Below, one piece after another: positions 1-13,900 of a stretch of DNA of 64,000 nt; position 1 is the first letter of the stretch; each line of letters begins with the position of its first letter. A program made the position numbers and the translations under genes. Below the pieces are notes generated by a model. It was not told the origin of the DNA and did no database searches. It saw nothing but the letters and a program-made list of their open reading frames with translations. Origin of the DNA: Karalla daura (taxonomy: Eukaryota > Chordata > Actinopteri > Chaetodontiformes > Leiognathidae); assembly GCA_029224185.1 (NCBI GenBank), contig CM055192.1, positions 16,078,239-16,142,238 on the forward strand. Reading direction: 5' to 3'.

Positions 1-3000
1 CGCGCGTCATAACTGTCGTATCTTCAGTGTCGTGGCGGTAGCATATTGGGCTATATGCAGTACCCTTCTTAATTTACTGGTGCTACTGATATGAGAAGTC
101 TGCAACATCTAAGAAGTCCACTTAAGAAGCACGATTTGGGTACCGAGGGCTTCCTAACCGGACGCCCTCTCTCAGAAACATTCCTCCTCTGTCGATCTGG
201 TACAGTTATTTCCCTGACCCGGTGTCCTCTGTCCTTTTGTTAGCTTTACTCCCCCCGTCTTTGTGGAGGATGCTAGAATGGCACAATTAAAATTCAAGGG
301 GTTGTCGCTGTTATCACAAAAAAAATGCTATGCATTGCAGGCTAAAGGGTGAGCCAAGTCTAATTATTCAAGCTCTCAAATGAGCATAAAATCTCAGATG
401 CCTCTGTAGACCTTTGCTGTTTTCTGATGTGCTACAGAAAAGTCAGAAGCTGCTATGTCACTGCTCAGGTCTGCAGAGGTGCTGGTTATACTTGACATTG
501 ATAGAAAAAGATTGGATTATGTATGGATTGAAAAATTCAATTTTAAATGAGTCCTTTATAAATGTAGTTTCACTCGCTTTTTTTAATGGTTTGACATGAC
601 CAGAGGCCCTTTAACTCCACGCGTTTACTGATGGCAGGTGTAGCTACAGAGAAGCCTGGTCCCCATCTTTATCCTGCGTGGGGTGTTCTGTGCCAGAGTC
701 TCACTGGCTAGAACTCAAACCTCAACACTATTTATTTGTTCTCTGAAACCTGGCGTGGATACAGAGAAGCCGTGGTTTCAGAAGGCAGCTTTAAACACTC
801 TTGGTTATTGAATCTCGAATTCCTTTTTGACTTGATGAGTTTTTTTTTTTTTTCAGTGTTTTGCTTGAGGTTCCAGAGTGTTGTACAGAAAAGCTTTGGG
901 TCGCCTCAGCTGGCTACTGTTAACGGTGGTTTTTCAACTTTTTTAAAGACAATTTATTTGTGGACGGTAGATCCTATTCTTAGGCGGGTTAGTTTGGAAA
1001 TACCATTCAGATGTCTGGTGCAATCCTTCGGCTCTCTGATCCCCGTGAATGGAATGGCAACATTTGGTTGGTGTAGTACAGAGAAACCAGCCTTGTTTAC
1101 ATGGCCATTTCATGTGTGGGATAGAGTTTCAAGTTTTGTTCCTTTTTAACCACTCGGGAGGTCATCCTGTTGGCTACAGTAAGTGTAAGAGTGCCTTTTC
1201 TATTTCCTCTACTCCCCCCACCCCTCTCCCTCCATTTTCCTTTTCTCCCTCCTACCAACATGCTTTCAGCTTCCGGAGGAACGAGTAGGTCCATAATGTA
1301 TTATGCTTCATGTCTAGACTGGGTAGTTTCCCCCTATGCTCTGTAATAAACTACTCCTTACACAAATCATCTCATGACTGTTCTTGCTTGTCCATTATTT
1401 CACTAGAGGAGAAAATGCCAGTGAGGCCTGAGAAATCTAGGAACATCAACATATTGTTTCATAAATTGATATATTTCAATTGCTCTACATATGAAGACAA
1501 ATGAGATGTACAATGTGGGAATAACATAACTGCAATAAAGTTATGAATGAAGGGTGTATTAAGATGGGGAGGAAGGATGTGATAAACAGACTGTAAAGAT
1601 GGAGCACATGGGAAGTGCATCTGTTACTGTACTCACTTTTTACCCTCATGGTGTCCGTGTGCCACACTTCTAGCAGCCAGAGTTGAATATGATTTCATAT
1701 GTCTATAGTTATGGACTTGGTAGAAACCAGAGTACCTGGAGAGAATTCATGCACATAGAAAGAACTTCACGACAACTGCTACATGATAGTGCACTAGTGC
1801 CTTACCCTGACCCCAGTCCTTCCTCTATCCTATTGGCCTGAAAGCTGCATGCACTTTGAGTTCAGTTTCCATGTTTGTCACAACATGATAGACCACTTCT
1901 GTGTTGAATCCCTGCCGCTTTGGCTTCTGAGGTGACTCACTTTTAATTTTTCAAAGTGGGATAATGATATTTTAATCAAATCATAACCAAGAGACATTCT
2001 GACTCCAAGTCAGAGGTGCCTCCAGCAAACAAGTCAAACTGCAAATGACCTTCCCTCAAAACGCAAACTTAAACATTTTTATCTTTATTTGTCTTTAACA
2101 AATACTGTAGTGCCATGTGCTGATAAGTGGAATCGACTGGAAACAACTGTTGATAACCAAGTTTACTTGACGTGGTGTATTATTGACAACAGCATTCGTT
2201 TGAAGTATGAATGTTTTCTCTGAATGCGTATTGGAAACGGTTTAGTGATTGCATCATTGTTACAGCCAGTAAAAGGGATGGTGTAAATGGGAATTTATGT
2301 AGATTTTGTTGGACAACTTCATGGTTTCTTCCTTTATTCTTGAGTCAAAGTGTGCTGATCATTTTCTGATTCTCCTTGACAAGTTTGAGGTTAACTGTTG
2401 AACTCGGGATAAGGACTTCACACTGGTGATGATAAGGACAGGATGCACATGATGATCGGCGACCTTAAAGAACATAAACAGGGGGGTTCACATGTGGTAC
2501 AATGAACCTTGAGTTGATAACAGTGGCTGAACACCAGACCATCGCTGCTCATCCCGTGACCCAGATTGCAGGTATCTCACAAACTGACCTTAAAGGCCAT
2601 CTCAGCTGCAGGGAAATGGAGCAAAGGGCAGGTTGTGAAAACCCCAGTAAAGCAGAGAAGAGATCGGAAATGATGCAGATTCTGAAGAATCTGATGCGAT
2701 GTGACATGCCGAGGTAAAACGTTTTTAGACTCCGATGCCTACTGTATGCCATGAAATGATCCCGGGCTGTTTTTCAAGCGTTGTGATGTTGTTCTTATGA
2801 AATCTGGGATTTCTTAAGAAACCTATCCGATCAGAGTGGCAGGAAGACGCTGTTGTTTCCAGCCAGAACCTGCTGCGCTAACCTGTAATTATGCTGCTGC
2901 CATGGCAACCAAATCATTTCCACCATCGGTAATAAAACAAATGTGGCCATTGTGTCTCCGTGAGCACTGTCTATGCTTCATGCATTAGGTTAACCCAAAA

Positions 3001-4144
3001 GGCCTCACTGTTCTTACTGAATATGAACTGTTCAGCTTCACTTGTGTGTGTTTAACCAATGGTGGGAACACACAATGCACCACCTGCTAAGAGCTACACA
3101 AACATTTCATGTAACACTGTGATCCAATTAATGTGTTTTTGAACCATAAAAGAATGACAGACGAGGTGTGTAAACATGTGCGTGAAACGGACGACATGAA
3201 CATGTCTTTGATGGTTGAACATGTCTTCTGATGGTTCATACCGAGCAGCTGATTGAAAATACAGCTGTTAACGTGTCAACAAAGGTGAACACGTAACACC
3301 CGAGATACAGTTTGGACATGCCTGTGCAGCAATCGGTCCTCTCAGTCTTATTAGTCTGTTTGGACGTGGTTCAGAGTTCATTCCAAACAGATTTGAAGCT
3401 AAACTGGATTCACTTCAGCTTTGTTTAAACAACAATGGATAACTTTTTTAAATGAAACTTTAGCCAGCGGTTATACACACTTGCAAACTTAAGTCTTACC
3501 CAACATTACTGAATACGAAAACCTAAGACAGACCAACCACCAGGACAAGAGAGGCAGGGCAGCCTAGGACAGAGAGCTCTGGCTTTGTACGATATACAAA
3601 TAATAGATATAAAGATAACCTACGACCTCTGTGGTCATATGTTTGTGCTTATTGCATTAGTCTTATGTGCACTCTGTTGAATGTTATGATGCATAACACC
3701 TTTCTTGGTCAGGTCAAGTGTTAATCTGAACAAGGAAGTGTTTGGGATATTATGAAATTATTGTTACCTTGCAAAACCTCTGCCAAGTAATTTTATCAAG
3801 ATGTTGCATTATCTGCTAAAACAAGCCTGGGTGGTGCTTTCTCGTCAATGCCTTGCGTAACTCTATTCAGCTCCTATAGTGCTCCCATGCGTTTGTTTCA
3901 CATCCTGACTGTAACTCAGAGATGGTTTAGAGAGCTTTTTCAAAGCCCCCCCCCCAACCCCTAATGATTAGCTTTGTTAAAGTGCCTCACAAATCCTGCC
4001 AGCTATGAGAGGATTTCGAGGTCTGCACATGTGGTTGCTTCAAGCCGACCTTGAGTTTCAGGTTTAGTGTGACTTGCATTGTTGTATGTCAGGTATTTTG
4101 TCACAGCAGGCCAAGGTAAGGTCTCTCATTCCAAAATCATCAAG

Positions 4145-4390
4145 GGTTTGACTCTTGTTCGGACCTAAGGCCTTTCCGTGTCGAGTTTTTCTCTAGGTGT
4201 GTATGTAGATTTGCCCCAGGTACTCCAGTTTCCTCTCTCAGTTCTCAGTTCAGAAACTGTATGAGTGATTGATGTGCGTGGCCTATGATGGACTAGCAAC
4301 CTGTCCAGAAGGTATTCTCTGCCTCGGGCATGTGTGCTGTGAGGTGGCCCCCACGCTCCGAACAAACCCTTGTGATACTGTTTGAGAGGC
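4145..4390 (+). repeat. Degenerate copy of the common fish ATGGATGG-type dispersed repeat
   Basis: The stretch carries the typical internal phrase GATGGACTAGCAACCTGTCC followed by a TATTCTCTGCCTC-like segment. These are diverged forms of the widespread fish repeat phrase 'gatggactggcgacctgtccagg ... cccgcctc'. Similar phrases occur at 7.7, 24.3, 37.6 and 41.1 kb in this window. Ends are approximate. Confidence 0.5.
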
Positions 4391-7300
4391 AATCAACACT
4401 GATAGTAATCCATACATTTGGGATATTCCTTCCCTAACATTCTCTGATGAGACTCAGTTGGCATGCTTCATCTTACAACCACAATGTTAAGATCTCTGGA
4501 TGTATTACATCACAGGCAGAAAAAAACAAAAATATCTCCCTCAGGGAATAGGTAGCTGGCATTTTCTGACCTTAAATCGTTCCTGGAAGCACTCCTTGTC
4601 TCTTGGCTCATTTTACCAAGTACATCTCACTACAGTTACAGTATATCAGGCTAAGTTTAATATCCATGCTCAAGTAACATCATCAAGTTCCTGTCTGGAC
4701 TGTTTGACCACGGCAGCTGTGCACTTTCACTACTGCATTGGTCCAGTCGAGCGTCTATATTTAACTCTGAATGGTCGGGGTTGTTGAGTTGGGGTTACAA
4801 TCCCACAGCCTTGAATGGGCAAGAGCAGTGACCATTGCTGCAGAGCTCACAGCGCTGCTACGGTCTGCTGCAGAAGAAACGGTACAAATCTGGGAAAACG
4901 CTGCATCTCCGGCTCTGATAGAGCCTCAAACTCTCACTGACGGTGAGCACCGTCCGTGCACCTTTGCAGTCTACCTTTTTGTGGCACGTACAGCTTTGAT
5001 ATGGGGTCTACAGTATTCTATCTTTGTTTCTCCCCAACAAAAAAGAACGCAGAGAATTCTTCCCAACACAAAGAGCAGCGGGGGCACCACCTGCGCTCCG
5101 CTTTTCACGCGGGACCAAACAAAGCTCTGCAGACTCCAAAACATGGCACGATGTTACAGCCAAACATTGCAGCAGACTGAAAGATAGCGTCCTCGGGAGC
5201 CGCTCGTTTTCTCACGTGGTGCCCACTGACGTGCAGAGCGGTGTAGAGTTTTATCACAGTAAGAGGGGGAAGCGGGTCAGCTGCTTGTTAGAGGTCATGG
5301 GGATTTCGGGCGAGGATTGGATGACACCTGATGCAATATCTGCAGGAGCTTGCTGCTCTACTGTACTTTTATTGGAAGGGGGAATTGCTTGAATGAAATT
5401 CCAGTCTTTATTGTTTGCCACCAGTGTCAAATAACAGCTATTATCAGGATATTCAATTATACATTATCCATTAACAGGATGTTATGCCCAGCCATTAGTT
5501 ATTAGTTTCCTCTGTACCAAATTATGATCGGAACAACAGCACCTTATCACGAGGGCCTTCTGAAGTTACAAAGGTAAACATGATTACACACACACACCTG
5601 TGAATCACCGTCGTCACGGTGAACTCTGCAGTTATGCAACCAATTTAAGTAGATATGGAGGTGCTCCAAAGTCATATCTCAGCCATTATTGATGTTGCAT
5701 TAGATCCTGTTTATTGTAGTTGCTAACCTGGACTAAACCCCACGGTATGTTACGTAATGTCTGTCTTTTTGATTACTTCACTCGGCTGAGAAATGTTTAA
5801 GTGCCTCTTACAATAACGGTCAAAAATAAGACCGGTTGATCCTGTTACATTGTGATTTTTGTTGCGCTGGATTATCATGAGTATATTTGAGTAGCCTTTT
5901 TCAAAACTACAACAGAGAGTACAGTGTAGAAGTCAAACAATTGGTGATGGTGCAGGAAAACGGCATGTGCATGTTAGCTATCATAAACAAATAAAAAGAA
6001 AAAGACAGGATGTAAATAGATACATTCTGCTGAGTCAATATGTCTCCAGTAACAAAGACTGGAAAATACAAGGATGGGTTGGAGCCACGGTGCTCTTTTG
6101 TTTACATGGATTCAGCTTTCGGCCCAATGGTCTAGTGATCAAATACATGTGTAAATGTGTACTATATAGCAAGTTACAAAATCAAAATATTATGAAACCT
6201 GCTACTGCCAAGGTGCATGTCAAAACAGGTACTCCCCAAGATTCCATTTACTGTAGGTTTCCTGAGGATTGCACAAATGGTACCTGGGGTTGAATTGTAA
6301 AACAAGTTGGTGCGTTATGTAATCATGCTAATATGAAGATACACTTTTGGGGGAAGGTGCCAAGGTGTGTGCTGTGATTGGGGGACCTGCAGCCAATGGA
6401 GAAATGGAGAAACTGGAGATAGTTTCTTAAGTAGCACTGAAGGTAAGTCGGGCCAGATTTCCACCCTTCAAATCTTAGGTCACATGTTGATTGAAGAATG
6501 CAAAGCGTTCTTGGAGAAAGGCAGGATCAAATCCAAGAGGAGTGTCTCTCTTGCACCAATGGTAGAGCAGAGCCCCGCCCCCTGACAGGGGTTTGCATAA
6601 CACTTGGCCCGCCATGTGGCCAGTGGATGAAGTTTGCACACTTTCATGCATTAAAGAAAACAATGAATCTGCAACAATGGTGTGGATCGACAGCTCCTCT
6701 GTCCAAATGGGACTCAACTTTGTTTTTTTTCTCTTCGCCAGGGGATGATGGTGGAGCTTAGCTTCTGCACTGCAGCACCTGGTTGATTGCACACTGACAC
6801 ACTGAAGGGGGAGAATAGCCTAAAGTTTTCTAAGGCCCATGTGCGACCCGCTGCGAGGCCTGACATCTCCTTTACATCAGTCTCGCTGCAAGTATTGTGC
6901 AGTTGTGTGTTATATATCTTGGGGCTTTGAGTGGAGGGGCAATTAAGTTCACCCCTGGCTGGTTCCAGCTTGTTTGGATGAAAAAAGAGCCCAATAATGG
7001 CAGTAGAGTCCTCTGGGCTGGGTGGTGGGAAAACAATTGAAACAATGGCTGCTCCCCAAGCAGACACTAGAAACACTGTTGTGGAGCAATGACGTTTCCT
7101 CATGCATTGATTGCTTTAAAGTCATGAGATGCACTTTTGACATGTCTCACAAAAATAAAGTTCATATGTGTAGCACTGCAGAAAGTTTGAAGCATCTTGC
7201 AAACCTGATTCGTAATGGTGGCTAATTGAATGGTGGCCTGTCTCTTAGTTTGGCTCAGAGTTGAGCTGCTGAGTGAGAGCTCACCCTGGCCTAAGACACA

Positions 7301-7739
7301 AAAGACTTCTTGTGAATAGGGTCTGAGAAGTGCTCTTTGTCAGACAAGCACCACCAGCTATCACAAACCAGTGACCCTGAAAGTCCAAGGCAAAATCCTC
7401 CACTGTTTTTACCTATTGGGTCAAAATGTTCTACAGATATTCTGACTCTGAGGAGCCTGACACTTTTCAGACTGACTGACAATATGCGTTGATGTTCTGC
7501 CTGTACAAAAGGACACCATTTTGTCATTTGTCTTTGAAAATAAAAGCTCTTGTTTCTATGCAGTCACAGAGTACGTTTTCACATGACTAAGTACAAAAAC
7601 ATAGGTTGACGTTTGAAGACGTGCCTACAGAGCTGAAGCACTGACCCATACTGCCACCTGCTGATGAACATGATGTCAACCAGTCACAGAAAATAACCTG
7701 TGGTTTCATTCTTATGTAGCACTTTTCCTGTCTCTAGCT

Positions 7740-8010
7740 TGTTGTACCTAATCTCCAGCACATGTGTGTTGAAAGCAGGGAATACACCCTGGACAGATTG
7801 CCAGTCCATCACAGGACACATTTTTACACCGAGAGGCAATTTAGAGTCTCCAATTGGCCTAAACATGCATGCTTTTGTGGTTTTACAATCGAGGGAACTT
7901 GAATACCCACCAAAGACTCACACAGCCACAAGAACATACAAACTTCACACAGAAGGGCCCTCAGAGCCACTGAGAGTCATAGCACTATCCACTGACCCTG
8001 TGCCACAGAG
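7740..8010 (-). repeat. Copy of the same fish dispersed repeat, reverse orientation
   Basis: Read on the plus strand it contains ACACCCTGGACAGATTGCCA, then GTCCATCACAGG, then a CAATTTAGAGTCTCCAATT segment and AAACATGCATG. This is the reverse complement of the usual order of the fish repeat found elsewhere in the window. The far end (about 7920-8010) holds the CACACAGAAGGGCCC-type segment near the tRNA-like head. Ends are approximate. Confidence 0.65.
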
Positions 8011-8595
8011 CATATCTGACTTTCAAATACATTTTAGATTTCACATTGTCAGTAATGTAACATGGCCCAGATTTAACTGATGTTATTGCTATTGAAATAA
8101 TACTGTGGCTAGATCAGTTCATTCTCCTCCTCTGAATGGTGGGTCCAAACTTGGAGATGAACCCAGACTATTTTTGCTGTGAGAGATTGTTTAGAGTGTC
8201 AATAATCAGTGTTGTAACAATGTCGATCTGTTACGTCTCAACGCGGATTGAAATGATTGTGATGGAGTGAAGTATCAAGACTCAGTATCAAGACTCAGAG
8301 AAAAAAAGTTATTCACATTTTATGGCTGTTCAATTCCGTACGTGCACATTCACACTCATTTGGACAGTAATAAATGGCTTTTATGCAAATTTCACTTTAT
8401 ATGTAAAGAGTTGTATTCTCAAAATAATACAGTATCAAAAATAATAGTATTTCAACAATCCAAAATAAATTAAAATACTGAACAACAAAAAAAAGGTGCC
8501 AGACAAACCAATCATCATGGCTACATCCACTTAAGTCTAAAAAAAATGAATCTTATAATGAGTTTGCTGATTGACTGATGTTCTGTTCACAGCAT

Positions 8596-8601
8596 TTTAT
8601 T
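8596..8601 (-). other. Poly(A) signal for the C2orf68 homologue
   Basis: TTTATT on the plus strand is AATAAA on the minus strand. It lies about 430 bases beyond the stop codon at 9026-9028. It is the best candidate for the end of this transcript, but other AT-rich hexamers nearby could also serve. Confidence 0.4.
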
Positions 8602-9025
8602 ACAAAAATATATAAATCTTGTTTATAAAAACTAGGTCTTTGTAAACACAAGAATCACATAGCACGTTCAATGGAGGGTTAACAGTGGTCTTATACACAA
8701 CTGTAAATAAATCCACATCATAATTGTACGGGTCCAGTCAACTTAGTGTCCATACTGTTGTGAATCAGGACATGAGGTAACAGTCCATGGTGAACAAAAT
8801 GTAGTAAACACGGATGTGACACCTAACTCCGCACCGTACAGTCTGTGGTAAGTGCTGTCCCTTCTTCTCTGAGAACAGACGGCACGTTTTAACCGTGGCT
8901 ATTCACGTTAGATGTCCGTCAATGGAAATGATCCCAGCATCCTTATCACACAGCCACCACTGTCAACAGTGGAGTGTAGTATTGCTCCTCATTCATCGTC
9001 GTCATCTTCCATGTGTGAGCGCCAC

Positions 9026-10480
9026 TCAGCGTTTGTCCCTTCTTTTGTCCATTTCTTTCCTAATTCGAGCCTCCAGAGCTGCCCTCATGCCTGAATCCAG
9101 GATGTTCTTCTCCGCAACACGCTCCACCACCTTTGCTGGCTTATCCTCCTGAAGAGGATAAGACCAAATGCGTTAAGACTGAATCAAACTAAAACAGATG
9201 AAATAACATGAGGCATAAGTGGAAAAAGGGTACGTGCATTCACCTTGTGCACGAGGAAGGAGGTAATGGTACCAGAGTCCGCCTGATAGTCCAGCCAGAA
9301 GAGCTCTGTTCCGTGGGCCTCCGTCTCACTGCTGGACTCACTCTCGTTCCACTCTTCAGCCTCGGCTCCTGCCCCCGGTTCCGACCCATCTGCAGAGGGA
9401 GCGTACGCAAGCGTGTTTCCCTCACAGCAATCAGCAGATTCATTCAGAGCAATGTACCACAGAGCATCGTACTCACGTCTGCGCCTGGGATGGTACACCT
9501 GGATATCGGGTCGACGGGGTCGTCTAGGGGTGGTGGTGTGTCTCCGCCGCTGAAGCTCTTTGGCCTGCTTCACCTCCTTATCATAGTCATCCCTTTAGGA
9601 AGAAATCAATACTTTGGTCATGAGAATGATCAACGTAGCACTGGTGTTCTACAAGCATATATAACTATGAAATTACTCATTTACAAACTTCAACATAACC
9701 AGGACCGCTGATTTCATGCTACTATGAGCAGCTTGAAATAGTTCTACTTTGAGCATATGTTAAGTCCAACTATTACTGTTGTTTTAACCATCTCACCTAG
9801 TAAAGTTACACTAATGCTGTAACTTTATAAATTTATTTCATGGGAAGTTTTGTACCTTTGCACATATTGCACATAGGACCACAGGACCACAGCTGAAACC
9901 TTGCACGCAGATCTGTAATTTGCCCTGGATATTTTCATATATTTTGTTGAATCTTTATGCCCAGAGGGTTCATACCAATGAAATCAATAATATATCAAAA
10001 TTAGTAAACAACAAATCAGAGGCTGCACTTAGATACTTCGTGAAGCTCTAATTTGGCTTAACTAACACAAACGTATAACTTTGATTTTTTTGCAGAAAAG
10101 ATGCGGATTATCTAAGGATCACAGTTACCTGCAGTATCTGACCCAAGCAAAACAATCAGTTCACGTTAGGACCTGAGCCAAAGGCAGCTTCAGCCAGCAG
10201 GCCGGAGCGTCTTTCCCTGATGGTTCACCTTACAACTACAGGGTGTAATAATGACTATCTGCCATATGATGTACCTCCCCCCAGCATCACGATAACATCA
10301 AACCTGCTTGGTTTGATCTCTGGAGACTGTGAACATGCTAGCTGTGGCTAATGCTGCTTGAGGGAATCACCTCGCAATCTGGTTCCTCCGGATATGGTGC
10401 AGGAAGCCGTGGCTCATATCCAAGCGGCCACCCGGCTTGTATTTCAGCTCATGCACTTCATCGTCTCGTATGATGTCCAT
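9026..10480 (-). CDS. c2orf68: UPF0561 protein C2orf68 homologue, four coding exons
   Basis: The joined CDS is complement(9026..9148, 9244..9389, 9477..9592, 10371..10480), 495 bases, giving 164 aa, close to the about 166 aa I recall for the mammalian protein. All junctions are GT-AG and in phase. The N terminus contains RLDMSHGFLHHIRRNQIAR, the hallmark of this family. It is followed by a basic stretch (KELQRRRHTTTPRRPRRP), the IQVYHPRRR motif, an acidic Ser/Glu-rich linker, the core ELFWLDYQADSGTITSFLV, and a charged, probably helical tail ending KRRDKR. I chose the start at 10478-10480; an in-frame ATG 23 codons upstream (10547-10549) would give 187 aa but adds an unrelated hydrophobic stretch. 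The molecular function of the family is unknown to me. The gene is head to head with usp39, as in human from memory. The symbol is the human-style name. Confidence 0.9.
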
Positions 10481-10934
10481 TTCATCGGACAGGTCCAATA
10501 TTACCACAGTATTTTTGAGCAAATAGTGACACACTGCTGATGTCAACAAGCGCAGGTCAGATCCATGGACGCTGACAAAAAGCTACATGCTAAATAATGA
10601 TAATTGTTGGACCGTCATAACATACCCGGAGTTTACGTTTGAATAATAGCTTCTTACAATCACAATACCATCCACAACAAACTCATCTTAACACGACATG
10701 ACATCCGAAGGAACACCGGGCTGTGATTTAAAAATAATATTAAATAGACCGGCACAAAATTGCCCAACAGTCAGTTTGCCAAGGTTCAAACTCCGGGTTA
10801 GGCTTTAGTTCACCACTTATTAGCAGCGACGTACGAGCACCGCGAGTTTCGAGGCTCTGGATTCATTCATCTACCCAAATAAAGTTGCACCTTCTGTGCT
10901 TTGTGGACATTAAGATAACAGCATAACCGCGGTA
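10481..10934. promoter_or_regulatory. Probable shared promoter of C2orf68 homologue and usp39
   Basis: The 454 bases between the two start codons must hold both 5' leaders and both transcription starts, because the genes diverge from here. No clear TATA box stands next to either start. The usp39-proximal part has several CpGs (for example ACGTACGAGCACCGCGAG near 10829-10846). TATA-less CpG promoters are usual for housekeeping genes of this kind. Exact starts cannot be read from sequence. Confidence 0.6.
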
Positions 10935-13900
10935 ATGGTGTCTTTGAAGAGAGAAAGGGACGCGGAGTTGGACGATGATGACGAGGACAGTGGTAGGTTT
11001 ATTTACTCCCCACGTCTGTCCTACGTTGAATTAGCCGGTAGCTAACACTACTAAACACAACATTATGTTGGGTTTTGTCCAGAGTCGGTCAAGTGATTCA
11101 CAGGTAGCCCATGCATTACTGTTAAGTTGTAGTTTTAGGTGTTTTAATAAACGCTAAGTGCACCATGTATTCGCTGTGTGTCCATTTCACTATCTCTGAG
11201 CTGTGTCGAGGCTATGGAGCTAGCACGCTTAGCTAACTACTATAAACATGTTTGTTTTCTGTTGCTCTCCTGTTCCAGTGCCAACCAAAATAGGACGAGG
11301 ACGTGTAGAAGAAGACCGAAGAAGTCGCCACTGTCCTTATCTGGACACTATTAACAGGTTATAGGACGTTTATAGAGCTAATGTTATATAGCCTCTGCAA
11401 CTTCGCAGCTGATGTTCATTTCTCACTCTGTGTGCCCACCAGGAGTGTGCTGGACTTCGACTTTGAGAAGCTCTGCTCCATCTCTCTGTCGCACATCAAC
11501 GTCTATGCCTGCCTCATATGTGGCAAATACTTCCAAGGTAGGCGTATTGTCTGACATCGTGTCAGGAATCAAACACTTTGTTGTGTCTGGACTGGTTTAC
11601 TCACATCTGGCTGCTTGCAGGTAGAGGTCTGAAGTCCCACGCGTACACTCACAGTGTACAGTTCACCCACCATGTGTTCCTCAACCTGCACACCCTCAAG
11701 TTCTACTGCCTGCCAGACAATTACGAGATCATCGACTCCTCACTGGAGGACATCACGGTATGGAAACCTATTGGTACAGTTAATACTACGTTTTTGTGGT
11801 ATTGCTGGTTGTTATTGTGCCACAATACTAGATCAGGGTTCCCACATATCATGGACACAACATGCACAATTAGTCACAGATTTTCCAGTAATGGAAATCA
11901 TGTGGGGCAACGTGGTGGACTGGTACATATCACTGCTAACCAGCAACGAGAAGGATCAGTGATCAATCCCAATTCTGATCTCCAAAGTGGAGGGGGTGTA
12001 TTGGTGTAAGGTGTGATTATTGGTCTGTCACACTGGAATGACTCAAAGCATCCTGTAGAGGACCTGGAGTGGGAAGCCTGGATATATTTAGGGTATTGAG
12101 TTTTTTTATTCTGTCCCTCAGTACAGACTCATGCAATGACAGCACACATTAATCTTGTCATGATGAAATCAAAACACTGCTGTACTCTGTATTAATGATC
12201 TGTCTTTACTCTTTTTGCAGTATGTGCTGAAGCCAACTTTTACCAAGCAGCACATCGCAGGGCTAGACAAGCAGGGGAAACTGTACCGAGCCTACGATGG
12301 CACAACCTACCTTCCTGGCATCGTGGGGCTTAACAACATCAAAGCCAATGACTACGCCAATGTGGTGCTACAGGTATGAGCCACTGCCAAAGTGAGCTGT
12401 GGGGCTGTGAACCTCTCTGAACGATACTCGCCTATCAACTCTTAACGAGCTCCCTCTTCTCAGGCCTTTTCCAATGTCCCACCTTTGCGGAACTACTTCC
12501 TGGAGGAGGAAAACTACAGGTCAATCCGCAGGCCGCCAGGCGACATCATGTTCCTCTTGGTGCAGAGGTTTGGAGAGCTGATGCGCAAACTTTGGAATCC
12601 GAGGAACTTCAAGGCCCACGTGTCTCCCCATGAGATGCTGCAGGCTGTTGTTCTGTGCAGCAAGAAGAACTTCCAAATCACCAAGCAAGGTAACGCGGAT
12701 GCAGCAAAAACTGCTCCTCGACAAATGCTGTCCTGCATGTTCCAAATGCTTCCTGCTCCGACACACCTCAGTGCTCCATCATCAGGCCTCTGCAGAGCTC
12801 GATGGTTGGCTGGTAACTGGGTGTGTTGGAGCAGGAGCAGGGTTGGAACAACGCCGCAGTCGAATGCACAGCTGCAGCTCTGCAGTGGGTGGTAGCTAGG
12901 TAATGGCGCTCATCGATTGCTTTCTTTTCTGCAGGAGACGCTGTGGACTTCATGACATGGTTTTTGAATGCCCTGCATGGTGCTCTTGGAGGAACAAAGA
13001 AAAAGTCATGTGAGTATGGATTCAATGGTTTGGCCCCAACAAACACAAATGAAGTCTGTGACATGCTATTTTGATGGATATTGAAAAGATTATTAAACCT
13101 GAATGTAAAAGAAATATATTTTTATATTAAATGCATCAATTTCCACATTTTTCTTTCCCTAAGGCTGACTAAAGTGTAGTATTACCATTTGGAAAAAATA
13201 AAATGTTTGTGATTTTATTGAAATGATTTTTGTGCTTGTTTTTCTCACAGCGATCATCACAAAGGCATTTCAAGGCTCCATGCGGATCTTCTCCAAGAAA
13301 CTTCCACACCCAGATTTAGTGAGTTTCTTGCTTGTTATGAAACCATAAATTGATTCCAGTAAAGGAGAAATGTGTTGTCTGAATCTGTTTGTTTGTTTTT
13401 TTTAGCTACCAGAGGAGAAGGAGGCGCTGCTTGTGACAGAGGAGTACCAGGAGCAGATGTCAGAGTCCACCTTCCTGTTTCTCACCCTGGACCTCCCAAC
13501 GGCCCCACTGTACAAGGATGAGAAGGAGCAGCTCATCATCCCGCAGGTTCCTCTCTTCAACATCCTGGGCAAGTTTAATGGCAGCACGGAGAAGGTACGG
13601 ACTCGCTCCCGACTCGCTGTCTTTTGGAGGACATGAATGAAAGTGATGTTTTTAACGCACAAATCTCAAAAGAGAAGCTGTGGTGATTACATTCTGACAC
13701 AGTTGCACATTAAAGTCGAAATGTTCGCTTACCTTTGTATCTTTGTTTTACCGATGCTGTGCATATCTGTTAATCTTGAAGTTTTCCTAAACTGTGAACA
13801 CTCTGCCTTTTCTTTGCTCAGGAATACAAAACCTACAAAGAGAATTTCCTGAAAAGGTTCCAGCTGACCAAACTGCCTCCGTACCTCATTTTTTGCATCA

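Larger units (their letters stand above)
1..8580. other. Intergenic stretch, no gene recognised
   Basis: No open frame here looks like a known protein, and none can be joined by convincing splice sites. The DNA is AT-rich and mostly unique. It holds two old dispersed-repeat copies (about 4145-4390 and 7740-8010), a short C run near 3946-3955 and a recurring TACAGARAA-type motif between 430 and 1190. The longest frames (for example 4771-5187 and 5024-5392, plus) have no recognisable composition or motif and are probably chance. Confidence 0.6.

Noticed and set aside
643..1088. ACAGAGAAGCC motifs as remnants of C2H2 zinc-finger linkers (TGEKP)
   Set aside because: The spacings (about 115, 124 and 193 bases) do not fit the 84-base finger period and no Cys/His pattern is readable around them.
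10478..10549. Upstream start for the C2orf68 homologue (187 aa)
   Set aside because: It adds a hydrophobic stretch absent from the family as I know it. The downstream ATG gives the usual length.
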